DNA from: Smallanthus sonchifolius
Lineage: Eukaryota > Streptophyta > Magnoliopsida > Asterales > Asteraceae
Assembly: GCA_023525975.1 (NCBI GenBank)
Contig: CM042021.1
Location: 77,817,501-77,881,500, forward strand
Length of the DNA stretch: 64,000 nucleotides
Direction: 5' to 3'
A program made the position numbers and the translations under genes. Each line of letters starts with the position of its first letter. The first letter of the stretch is position 1. Positions 1-10,511 of the stretch are shown here, in pieces. The notes below the pieces were generated by a model that made no database searches, had not been told where the DNA came from, and saw nothing but the letters and a program-made list of their open reading frames with translations.

Positions 1-787
1 CCTCCGGAGCGACGTATGCTTCATTCAATAGGTGGCCAAAGAGTTCAGTGTGCTCAGGGGTAGGATCTACACTGCCTGGCTTTAGAAACTGTGCAAAAAC
101 TCTCTTGTCCACCCTCTTCACTTGCAGTCTCTCCCCGATCGCACGCAGGTTTGGCAACGCATCATCGATCAAAAGTTGCACAAACCTCGGGTATAAAAGG
201 AACCTAAACCTCTCCGCTGTATTGATCTGATCATTAATTGCTTTGAAAATGAAGCGGGAGAAGTTGTAGCCCCTATTGAGAGACAAGCCCACCATGGCTG
301 CTGCAAGGTTATGACCCATGGCATCTTTCCCTGCTTTCCTGGACGAGATGCACATGATCATGACGTGGGCAAAGTAGCGCCACTGATCTAATACCCACAT
401 CTTCTTGTAAGAAGCATAGTCCCTTGCCCCGACATATCCCATTCTCTGCCTCCAACACCCATCCACGTAGTAATCTGGATAGGATGTCGGGTCGGTGGCA
501 AGGTCTCTGAACTGCAGTACTCGTCTGATTGTCTCTTCAGAGATTGCAATAGCCCGACCATCAACAGTAGCCCTTATGACGTTAGGGGATACTGTGCAAT
601 CGTGCTCTGCAGTCTCCCAGAATTGTTCTAAGTATGGTCCTGAGACTGTTGGATTAGCCGAGATTGCATAACTTATTTTGGATCTGTTCAGAAAGTCCAC
701 AATCTCTCTATATTGTAAGGCTGCCCCTTTCCATTCTGGTTCAGTGTGCGCCAACAGATTGAATTCGTCAGTGAATGCACGAGCCAT
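1..787 (-). CDS. Extra ORF (aORF) of SIRE element A, N-terminal part, open to window edge
   Basis: Reading the minus strand from ATG at 787 gives 262 codons without a stop, continuing past base 1. The product starts MARAFTDEFNLLAHTEPEW and contains the motifs EQFWETA, RATVDGRAIAISEETIRR, QWRYFAHVMIMCIS and ELFGHLLNEAYVAPE. The same order of motifs occurs in element B (25242-24490: QQFWDTV, RATVNNTEIAISEETIRA, EWRYFMHVIIQCIS, LFGHLINPDYVAP), so this is a conserved protein of these elements. It lies on the pol strand, 2.1 kb downstream of pol, which is where Sireviruses carry their envelope-like or extra ORF. I see no signal peptide or membrane segment in this part, and no function can be assigned. 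It is more intact than gag or pol of the same element. Confidence 0.75.
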   Translation of the reverse strand, partial: MARAFTDEFNLLAHTEPEWKGAALQYREIVDFLNRSKISYAISANPTVSGPYLEQFWETAEHDCTVSPNVIRATVDGRAIAISEETIRRVLQFRDLATDPTSYPDYYVDGCWRQRMGYVGARDYASYKKMWVLDQWRYFAHVMIMCISSRKAGKDAMGHNLAAAMVGLSLNRGYNFSRFIFKAINDQINTAERFRFLLYPRFVQLLIDDALPNLRAIGERLQVKRVDKRVFAQFLKPGSVDPTPEHTELFGHLLNEAYVAPE

Positions 788-2885
788 TATCTGCAAACAC
801 ACACAGGAAACATGATTAGATCAATTAATAACAATGGAAGTAGACTCACATGACTTAGAATAGTAGGAACACTTTGTAAAAAATTTCAGACTTTGAAAAA
901 TTTTCTAAGTGTTGGTCCTGCGCACTTAGCAAGTGCGCAGGATTTTACTCTTGCGTACTTAACAAGTACGCAGGAATTACTTCTTGCGTACTTGCTAAGT
1001 GCGCACGAACAACCCTTAGCAGAAATTTCAAAGATTTAAATTCGTTCAAAATGCGGGTTGATTAGGTAGCCACTAGGTCGGAATCAGGGATTCGAACCTA
1101 TGGTACCATTAACAACACCATTAACCACTAAGACACGATCAATTTTTTGACCTAGGTCGTCGAACGACCCACTGACGTTTCAACTTCAACCCGTCGGATC
1201 AATCGATGACCAAAGGGAAAATATACGATCGATTAGGCAAGCTAATAACTTGTTAGTGACATTAGTTACCCAAACAACCCCAAAATTACCCCAAAATTTG
1301 TCGACATTAATCTAAAATTTTCTAGGTCAAAAATCGGTCCAATAAACACGAATCTATGGATGGAATCGGCTTAGATTCTCACCAAAGGGATGAAATACGA
1401 AGATGATAAAGTGGACGGGATGAAAAACGGGTTTGAACACACTCGATTTTGAGAGAATAATAGCAGGGGGAAAATTTCGGTTTGAATGAGTAAACCTGAA
1501 AATTTTTCTAAGTGTTGAACTTATACCCCACTGATAATGTTCGTGCGTACTTGCTAAGTGCGCACAAATTAACTCTTACGTACTTAACAAGTACGCAGGA
1601 ATTAACTCTTGCGTACTTGCTAAGTGCGCAAGTCTTACTTCGTGCGTACTTGACAAGTGCGCAGAAACCTTAAGTAGAATTTATGAAGATATATAAGTCA
1701 AATAACGAACAAGATAAAAACATTCGACCACGAGGATTCAAATACAATTCATGAAGATTAAACATAAAAATATATATTATTATTATTATTTTTTATTTTT
1801 TTTTTTATTTTTAAGATAGATATGTACAAGTATTCACACAAGCTATTTTTGATCAAAGACACGAGTAGAGGATCATATCAGGCTAACTTATAGCAAAAAC
1901 GATACAATATAAACATCAAAGAATATGGGATCATGTCATGTATTACTCTTTAGTCTTACGTAATAAGCACATAAACAAGTAATTCAAGTTGACACTATTA
2001 TAAGATTTGAAACTATACGCATCTTTGTATCATGTTCTTGTGTATTAAGGTATTAATTATAAAATATACAACGTGTACCCCACTTAAATGCTATGATATT
2101 TTGCACTATCTCAAGGCATCTAAGATTTTTCCAATGATATTCTTAATTTTCAGAATGAAGTTACATCAATTAGCACAGAAAAATCAAGCAGAATCCATAA
2201 GGATTATCAGGAATCATAAGATTCAGAATCGAGTGATTCATTTGTCTTGGTTTCATGATATTTTTCTTCTTTGAATATCGGTATGATGATTCGGGATAGT
2301 GAATATGGTGTTTGATTATAAGGTAAGGGGATCCAACTTTTATCTGGATTTGATTTCAATGAACCAGGAATGATTCAAGGGTGAATACATGCTCAACGGT
2401 TGATGTAGAGACATGTCTTGATTCAATCTCTCCTTGCATACTTGTGAGTATGGGCAGTGAGATGAACCGCATTAATTGTGCTAACAACATAACCCGAAAC
2501 TGATCTCAAAAGAAAATTATTGTCAAAATCTAACATCCTTTATCTGATAATGATCTTTTCTATTCTTTTACACACACACACTTGCAAACATGGGTTCAAA
2601 TCACAGTTGTAATTTAGATTTAGTTTCCACACTACTAGTGATTCAAAGACGCGTACAGCCTACTGACAATTCAAATTACTTGTAAATAAACAGATTAAAA
2701 ACATAATAATTTAAAACAATTAAGTAAACATGAAGCAATCATTTCCCATATGAGCAGTCTATGATGGTTAGATCATTTCAGATGTACTATCATTTCCTCG
2801 TTTCTCAAGTGATTCTTTTGAAATTTTCTCCATTTTTTTTTTTTTTTAACTTCCATGAATTGAATTGATTTAAGAAAATTAATTT
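788..2885 (-). other. Post-pol non-coding spacer of element A
   Basis: No convincing coding sequence. It holds two clusters of the family palindrome (about 920-1010 and 1533-1665, forms of GCGYACTT-NNN-AAGTRCGC), a tRNA-like promoter (1088-1134), an AT-rich simple-sequence tract (about 1770-1815) and, at 2130-2885, blocks that recur after pol in elements B, C and D, such as GATGTACTATCATTT at 2780-2794. Confidence 0.7.
1088..1134 (-). other. tRNA-like internal pol III promoter (A and B boxes), possible SINE or tRNA relic
   Basis: On the minus strand, TGTCTTAGTGG (1134-1124) matches the A-box consensus TRGYNNARNGG with one or two mismatches, and GGTTCGAATCC (1099-1089) matches the B box exactly. 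The spacing of about 25-30 nt between boxes is normal for tRNA genes and tRNA-derived SINEs. I cannot fold a full cloverleaf by eye, so a SINE head or decayed tRNA is more likely than a working tRNA gene. Confidence 0.45.
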
Positions 2886-5800
2886 TCACTCGGGATTGAA
2901 CATTCCTATCAAGTTGACAAGATGCTCAAAACGGGACCGATCAAATGCCTTTGTGAAAAGGTCAGCAAGATTGTCATCCGTGTGAACCTTTACAAGTTCA
3001 ATTAAATGCTTTTCAGCACAATCACGGATGAAATGATGGCGAATTTCAATATGCTTAGTTTTGGAATGTTTCACCGGGTTATTTGTGATGGACATGGTGG
3101 CATTGTTGTCAATGAATAAAGGAGTTCCAGTGAAGTTCAAGCCGTAGTCTCGCAATTGCTGCTGAATCCACAATATCTGAGAACAACCGCTAGCTGCAGC
3201 AATGTATTCTGCTTCACAAGTTGAGACAGAAACCGTTGACTGCTTCTTACACTGCCAGGAGACCAGCTGTCTCCCAAGAATTGACATCCGCCAGAAGTTG
3301 ACTTTCTGTCAAGATTACAACCGCCATAATCTGAATCAGTGTAGGCTTTGAAGTCAAAAGACTGCTGCTTAGAGTACCAAAGACCTAATCGGGGTTTCCC
3401 TTTCAGGTATCTGAAAATCCTCTTCACGGCTATCATATGTGACTCCTTCGGTTGAGACTGAAACCTTGAGCACAAGCATACAGCAAACATAATATCGGGT
3501 CTTGAAGCTGTGAGATACATAAGTGATCCGATCATCCCACGGTACAACCTGCTGTCTACATCCTTCCCATCTTTGTCAGGATGCAAACCATGATTGACTG
3601 GGATTGGTGTCCCATAAGTAGTGCTATCACTCATCTTGTATTTTGACAAGATGTCCTGCACATACTTAGTTTGATGTAGATAAATGCCATCCTCTCTTTG
3701 ACTGACTTGCAGACCCAGGAAGAACGACAGTTCACCCATATTGCTCATTTCAAACTTGGACTTCATCACCTTCTCGAATTCCCTACACATCCCTTCATTG
3801 GTCGACCCGAAAATGATGTCGTCGACATATACTTGCACAAGAAGAATGTCACCTCCTGCTTTCCTTATGAAGAGAGTCGAGTCAATCTGTCCACGGTCGA
3901 AACCATTAGACAGTAAATGCTTTGATAGTGTCTCATACCATGCCCGTGGTGCTTGATGAAGACCATAAAGTGCTTTGTCGAGCTTGTACACTTTATTGAT
4001 ATTATGCGGATCTTCAAAACCGGGAGGTTGAGTGACATAGACTTCTTCATAAACTTTACCATAAAGGAAAGCACTCTTCACATCAAGTTGGTAGACCTTG
4101 AAGCCGACATATGTGGCATAAGCCAAGAACAGTCGAATGGCCTCAATTCTAGCAACTGGGGCATATACTTCCGTGTAATCCAAGCCCTCTTGTTGATAAA
4201 AACCCTGAACAACCAATCTTGCCTTGTTCTTCACAACTACATGACGATCATCCGTCTTGCATTTGAACACCCATCTAGTTCCAATTGGCTGAAAGCCTTT
4301 TGGCAAGTCAACCAAATCCCACACGTGCAACTTTTGGAATTGTGACAATTCATCTTGCATCGCCTCAATCCAGCAGTTGTCAGTGAGAGCCTCCTTCACA
4401 TTCTTCGGCTCTATCTGGGACACGAATGCAGCATGCAGACATGTTTCCATGACACCAGTGTCAAATATCTCTGTGAAAAGACTGGTGTTCTCTGTGATGG
4501 TTCTATGACGAGTCTGAACACCGGCATAAGGATCACCAATAATGTTGTCGATTGGATGATTTCTATGCACTCTCGTCTCCGGTACAATTGGTTCTTGAAT
4601 TTCTGGATCTAGATTTGTGCTTAACTCCCCCATTTCCTGTGTTTCAGCAGAGGAAGATTCAATGTTAATTGGATTAGCTGGAGCTTCATTTCCTACAGTT
4701 GTGTTAGGATTGGTTTCAGCGTCATCTCCAACAACATGAACACTTTCACTGTTATCACTGTCATGAGTTCCAGATGCAGATGCAACATTGGAATCCGGAG
4801 TTATAATTGGTACAGTAGCACGAGTCGAAAAACTGCCGCCATTCAGTAGATTATAAACATTTGTGGCGTCTTCTGCAGATAAATCAGGAAGATTGAATGA
4901 CTTGAATAGCGCATCATAATCAAAACCCCAAGCTGGACCTTTTGGTTCTGGTGGAATGCTGTGTTTACTACAATCCACTTCGAACCATTCCTCGACAGTA
5001 CGAGTTCCTATGTTGTACACTCTTTTGCAAGGCGAGTTGGCAACATATCCTAAGAAAATGCCTTCTACCGCTTTTGCATGAAACTTAGACTGGCGGTCTT
5101 TGTACTGTAGCAACAAGGAACAAGGACTACCAAAAGGAACTAGGTAATCAAGATTGGGAAGTTGATTGTTGATCAACTCGTAACAAGTCTTGTTGTGTCT
5201 TTTCACCACCAAAACTCTGTTTAAGACGTGACAAGCTGTATTAACTGCTTCTGCCCAGAATGTTACAGGAAGCTTTGCATCCGACAGCATAGTCCTTGCA
5301 GTCTCAATCAGTGTTCTGTTCTTCCGTTCAGCAACTCCATTCTGCTGAGGCGTGTACGGCGCGCTGAATTCGTGACGGATCCCTTTCTTGAGACAGAAAA
5401 GTTCCATCAAATTATTCTTGAACTCAGTTCCGTTGTCGCTCCTTATTCTTCTAACTTTCAGCTTGCAAAGAGATTCCAAGCTCAGGATCAAGTATTGAAG
5501 AATATCAGCAGTCTCATCTTTTGTACCTAAAAAATGCACCCAAGAAAAACGTGAGAAATCATCAGTTACAACTAGACAGAACGACTTACCTCCAATACTC
5601 CTGATACTTATGGGGCCAAACAGATCCATGTGTAATAGCTCCAAAGGGGTATCGATAGAGTTTTGGAGCTTGGGCTTGTGAGACTTCCGTTGCTGTTTGC
5701 CCTTTTTACAAGGCATACAGTCATCTGCAGCGGTAAATCTCAGCTTAGGAACCCCGGTTACCAAACCGTTTCGGACAAGATGATTCATTTTACGATAAGA

Positions 5801-6283
5801 AATATGTCCGAGTTTCCTATGCCACAAGATGGAGTCAAGCTCTGTCGCTTTTGTAAGCAAACAAGTAGCAACTGATGAGGTGGTTTTTGCCACGCTCATA
5901 TCAATCTGATAAGTGTCGTTTGTTCTTGGTGCTTTCATCAGAATCCAGTCATCAGGAACTTTGAAACCGGGTTTGAGAATCAGACATTCTGACTTGTCAA
6001 ACATCACTGAGTACTCCTTGTCACACATTTGTGAGACACTCAACAGGTTATGCTTCAGCTGCTCGCAGAAGTTGACATTGTCAAAGCTAACACAACCGTT
6101 CGAAACCACGCCTTGACACGTGATACTGCCGCCTTTTTCTCCGGCAAAGGCCACATAGCCGCCTCTAAATGGTTTAACGTCTTGAAGCAAGGCCATGTTT
6201 CCTGTCATGTGCCGGGAGCATCCACTATCTACATACCAGCGGTTAGAGATAGTACCCTTCGGACGTCCCTGCACGAGTAACAA
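2886..6283 (-). pseudogene. pol: copia pol polyprotein of element A, one frameshift
   Basis: A polyprotein for protease, integrase, reverse transcriptase and RNase H. The main frame (6283-3137, 1048 codons) opens without an ATG. Seen in order: protease DSGCSRHMTG near residue 19; the HHCC-type zinc region WHRKLGH...CMPCKKGK near 150-190; the integrase core with HMDLFGP, RSDNGTEF and NGVAERKNRT; RT with QLDVKSAFLYG, LYGLHQAPRAWYETL and the catalytic YVDDIIFG; RNase H with AYTDSDYGG. One lost base near 3270 shifts the frame inside GCQFLGD; RNase H continues in 3287-2886 with STCEAEYIAAA and ends KAFDRSRFEHLVNLIGMFNPE. It starts about 20 nt after the gag stop, in a different frame, just behind a splice-acceptor-like AG at 6270-6269. 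Confidence 0.93.
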
Positions 6284-6288
6284 AAGAA

Positions 6289-9200
6289 TTAGTTAGATTT
6301 GGAGACCCAAGCCATTGTGGTCTTGGGTCGTCCATCCTTCTCAAAATAAACTACTTCTTTCAACTCACAGTCATGATGACTGTCCAAAGTTGGTGAATCT
6401 TTGGAGGAATTGGGAACAGGAGATTCAGAATTTTTTAACTTTCTTGTTCCAGGATCTCTTTTGAATCTTAACCAGAACAGGATACTTTGGTTCAATCACA
6501 GCCGGTGAATTTGTGGAAGCTTCACCCGATTGAGCTTTAGTAAGTTGTTCCAGCTTTTTCAACCTCTTATTCCTTCTTCTTCTCTGTGGCTTAGAGAGTC
6601 AAGCCACAGGTTTCTCACCAGTGCGTGTACTACTAGATGTAGACACACGAGGTACAGCAGGTTGCTTTACCTTTCTTACAACAGATGGCTTGGCCTCAGA
6701 TTTGATCTTTGGCTTAGCTATCGGTTGCACTGGTGGTTTCACCACATTTTGCTTAGGACTTTTGGCAGATGGTTTCACTGGTGGCGACCTGGGGATAACA
6801 GCAGGCTGTGAAACAACATGCCGTTTCCCTTGGTTCTTAGAAGGACAGTTCACTACAATGTGACCAACCACGCCACAGTTAAAACAGTTCCTCCTGTCTA
6901 CATAAGTTCTCTTGTAAGGCTCTTTAGTTCTGACCTTAGAAAACTCACCATTATGAGAAGGAAGAGTAGGTTTATGAACAGAAGTCTGAACATTTACAGT
7001 TTGAGGTTTGGGGGTATAATACTTTTGCAAATTTTCTTTGTAACCAAGCCCATAATGATTTGAAAAAGCCTCTTTCTTAGCTTGGTTAATATTTTTAAAA
7101 CCTTGGTAAAGCATTCCCTTAAGTTTATCATTTGTTTCAATGATATCAGGTTCAGTTAAAATGCAATTATCACCATTAGTGATAATGTTTTTCTGGACTT
7201 TCTGTTCAGTCAACAACTCCTTAGATACTACTCCTTCAGGGCAAGTGTTAACCGACCCATCCTCAGAAGCAGTAACATACTCCTCACTAGATGTGGAGTT
7301 AGCCTTACTTGAGGATTCATCCTTTTTAGGGGAATCATCCTTATCGGAGGGCTCATCTAGACAAGTGAGATCAATGTCTATCAAGCTATTGAAAAACTGC
7401 CCACTTATTGGTGGAGGAATGGCATTGGTACCAAGTCCTAGGCCATTCATTTTTCTCACCACGGATTCGTAGTGTTCCACCACGAAGCGAGAGTTTTTCA
7501 ATTTCTCGTTAGTGCATTTGAGCTGCAAGATCTCATTTTGCAGTTTGTTAATTTCATTGTTCTTCTTTTCCAAAGCCCTATACGCAATGTCCAAATGAAC
7601 CTGTTGGTCGCTTATTTTTAAAGAATAGTCTTGTTTTTCGTTCTGTAGCATTTCAACTGATTCTTTAAAACGTGATTCATTCATTTTTTAATTTTTAGCT
7701 GCCAACTTTAGGGGTTCAATTATGTCTTGGAGATCAGAAATTTCATTTTTTAGCCCTAGACATTTAGAACAAGAAGCAACGGAGAAAGGGTTAGAATCTA
7801 CCTCAGATGATGAACTTTGTCCTTCTCCAATTGCCATGAGAGCGACAGTAGTGGTAGACTCCTTTTCATCAGCTACAGAAGCTTCCTCTTCTTCAGATTC
7901 AGAAGATTCCGCTCCTTCAGATTCAGAAGATTCCTCTTCTTCAGCTTTCTTCCTCTCGGCCTTCATCAGCTCCATGATTTCTGCCATGAGACCAACCTGT
8001 GCTTGAGCAATGATGGCGTCTTCTAGATGCACACCCCAATCAAAATTTTCGTCATTCTGTGCGACCAGTGCATTGGACTGATTACTTTGGGTATGATTGT
8101 GGTGGCTTTGGTTGTTTTGGCCATGGCTGTTTCCCTGGCTAGGTCTGGTGAAACCAGAGGCCGGTGCTCTGTCCTTTTGACATTCACGAGCAAAGTGTCC
8201 ATAGTTTTGACACTTGTAGCACTTGGCCTTGGATTTGTCAAATCCAACCTTGGCATTAGAATGCCCGCCAATATACTTTCTTCCTGTTCTGTTCAGGAAA
8301 CGCTTGGCCCTCCTCAGTAACATGGCCATATTCCACTGAATATCCATGTCTTCAATATCATCAGGATCAATTTGATTGAAGTCCTCTTCAATAGTCTCAG
8401 GATCCGTTAGCTTTCCACCAATGAAATTCTCATATGCCAGCATGCAAGATGAGAATAGTGCTACATGATCTTCAGCTATCTTGGCAATAGCTGACTGGTT
8501 GGCTGAGCACGTATTCTGAGGAGTCTTTGAGTTTTGTTGATGAGATCCAAACCCTGATCCTGATGCATAACATGCATGACCACCACAACCATTAGAGTGG
8601 TCTTCTTCAATGGATTTCCCAGTATAGAGTGCAATCCCAGAGCCGGAAGACATTGACGTGGAAGTCGTCCCTTGATACATGGAAGGGTCCTGTATCTGAG
8701 GTCTTCCAGAATTCTCCCTTTTTATAAGATTCATGTTATGAGCCTGAATCTTACCGACTGCCTCATCTACTGTCATCTCGTAGAACTTTGAACTTTCCCT
8801 CATCAGGGTTGTATACATCTCATATCTCGGTGGCAGAGCATCCAAAAACTTTTCCACCATTTCCTCTTCTGGATATTTAAGCTCAAACGATTTCAACTCC
8901 GTTTGTAGGTGATAGAATCTAGAGATAAGATCATCTAAAGATTCATTTTCTATAAATCTGAAGCACTCGTATTGCTTCCGGAGCAGATCCCTCTTGCTTT
9001 TCTTGATGTCACTATTTCCTTCGAATCTTTTCTGTAAAGCTTTCCAAAGATCCTTAGAAGATTCATATCCTCGGAAACTGTGGAACAAATCCCGAGTTAA
9101 TGACATAGTGATTGAACCCAATGCCTTCTTCTCTCGATCATAAATTTTCTTTTCTTCTGCATCCAGCTTAGAGATAGGCTTAGGTACGTTTTCATCAAGA

Positions 9201-9394
9201 TACAAGTGTGTTGGATGCTTATATCCCTCAAGAATAGGTATCCATAACGATGAATCGGTGTATGAAATATAGTGCTCAAAGCGGGCTTTCCAATTGGAAT
9301 AATCGTTTACATTGAGCAACTTGGGAGGTTTCTGTGGAGTACCGATTTCATTATCATAATTTAACATACTGCTAAGATTCTGAAGATTTGACAT
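6289..9394 (-). pseudogene. gag: SIRE gag of element A, long, with two stops and a frameshift
   Basis: The capsid/nucleocapsid precursor. ATG at 9394 (MSNLQNLSS) is preferred over the in-frame GTG at 9403. A UBN2-type copia gag domain covers roughly residues 30-240 (NDYSNWKARFEHYI, DLWKALQKRFEGN), followed by a CCHC zinc knuckle CYKCQNYGHFAREC near residue 400, a Glu/Ser-rich stretch, a coiled coil (NNEINKLQNEILQLKCTNEKL), a second CCHC-like knuckle CFNCGVVGHIVVNC and a basic tail ending GRPKTTMAWVSKSN. An in-frame stop at 7688-7690 splits the product; a TGA at 6599-6601 stands where element D has an arginine codon (CGA to TGA); a frameshift follows near 6430-6490. Stops and frame were compared with element D. 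Confidence 0.9.
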
Positions 9395-9964
9395 GGTGAA
9401 CACTTGGTCAAAAATCAGAAGAGTCAGTAGCTATTGCGCACTTAGTATTGGCCTTGCGCACTTATGAATGGTCTTGCGTATTTAATATTTGCCCTTGCGT
9501 ACTTGTAAGTACGCAGGAGTAAATTGTTAAGTACGCAGGATAAGTCTTAAGTTCGCAGTTCAGTCTTGTGCACTTGTAACTACGCAGGAGATAACTCTTG
9601 CGTATTTAGCAAGTTCGCAGAAAACTGTACTTTTTGCCAAAAATGGTAAGTACGCAGGACACCTTTCCAGCAACTCTCACCAAACTTTTCCGGTGACCAG
9701 AAACTCGCCGGAGTTGGCAAAAATTGGTCTGATGATCAATGCAATTGAGCCAAAGGGTAAGAAACAAGTTTCTAACCAACCTTTGATGCTCAAAACACAC
9801 AAATACACAACAAAAATCGGTTTTTGAGAGATTTTTGCTTCAAAAAAAATGCTCAAGACCTACCCTTTTATTATCACAAAAATCAACAAAAATACCTCTT
9901 TTTGCTTGTAAAACTCAGTAAAACGTCTCCAAACTCACTTGCAACACTCGAATTCAAGAGCAAT
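9395..9964 (-). other. 5' leader of element A with family palindromes
   Basis: Non-coding stretch between PBS and gag. It carries at least six full or half copies of the GCGYACTT/AAGTRCGC motif between 9430 and 9660, the same motif found in the LTR and in the post-pol spacer. Confidence 0.7.
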
Positions 9965-9976
9965 GCTCTGATACCA
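9965..9976 (-). other. Primer-binding site, initiator tRNA-Met, element A
   Basis: The minus strand reads TGGTATCAGAGC, two bases after the LTR end. This sets the orientation of element A. Confidence 0.9.
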
Positions 9977-9978
9977 CT

Positions 9979-10511
9979 TGTAGGTCCCTTCGCGTTTGTC
10001 GGATCGTCACATGCAAGTGGTCTACTAGTCAAACCGGGTGCGGAATACCCGTGACTAGGTGGAGAGTCTTACTAAACAAAGTAAACCGAACACAAGAGTC
10101 ACAACAAACGTTCTTTGTATTATAAACACTCGACGGTTACAGAATGTGCGTACTTAGCAAAACTGAGTTCGACTCAACTACTGGTTCTGCGTACTTATCA
10201 TCTGTCAACCTATCCTATTTATACAGACCTGAAGCCTGCGCACTTAGCAAGTGCGCAGGACCAAATGCTCTTGCGTACTTAGCAAGTACGCATAGGTCTT
10301 CTTGCGTACTTGATAAGTACGCAGGAGCTTTCTCCTGCGCACATACAAGTGCGCAAAACACTTGGAAGAAATCAACAAAACATTAAGTAAAAGTAAATAC
10401 AACTCGATAAACTTTTACATAATGACTCTTACATACAAAGACAAAATACAGACATTAGACATACAAACCTAGACTCTATCCAGAGTGTTGTCACAGGAAA
10501 GTGCATCAACA
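9979..10511 (-). repeat. 5' LTR of element A (533 bp)
   Basis: On the minus strand it runs TGTTGATGCAC...GGGACCTACA. A TATA box (TATAAATAG, 10213-10221) has four palindromes just upstream of it in transcription order: 10238-10256 (GCGCACTTAGCAAGTGCGC), 10273-10291 (GCGTACTTAGCAAGTACGC), 10304-10322 and 10337-10354. It is close in sequence and length to the 5' LTR of element D (61945-62467). Confidence 0.9.

Larger units (their letters stand above)
1..10511 (-). mobile_element. SIRE-type copia LTR retrotransposon A (3' end beyond window)
   Basis: The order on the minus strand is 5' LTR (9979-10511), PBS, leader with palindromes, gag, pol, a 2.1 kb spacer and an aORF that runs off the window edge. 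The domain order PR-IN-RT-RH is that of Ty1/copia, and the very long gag plus the extra downstream ORF point to the Sirevirus/SIRE clade. The 3' LTR is not in the window, so the left TSD cannot be tested; the right flank begins GACCA (10512-10516). A interrupts the aORF of an older plus-strand element, G. Gag has two nonsense codons and a frameshift and pol has one frameshift, so this copy is not autonomous. Confidence 0.9.

Noticed and set aside
48..230. Small plus-strand ORF at the left edge
   Set aside because: It lies opposite the aORF of element A, which is open through the whole stretch and has a homologue in B.
3698..6280. Several plus-strand ORFs of 67-130 codons across pol of A (and likewise across pol of D)
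   Set aside because: Shadows of pol on the opposite strand; no independent similarity or start context.
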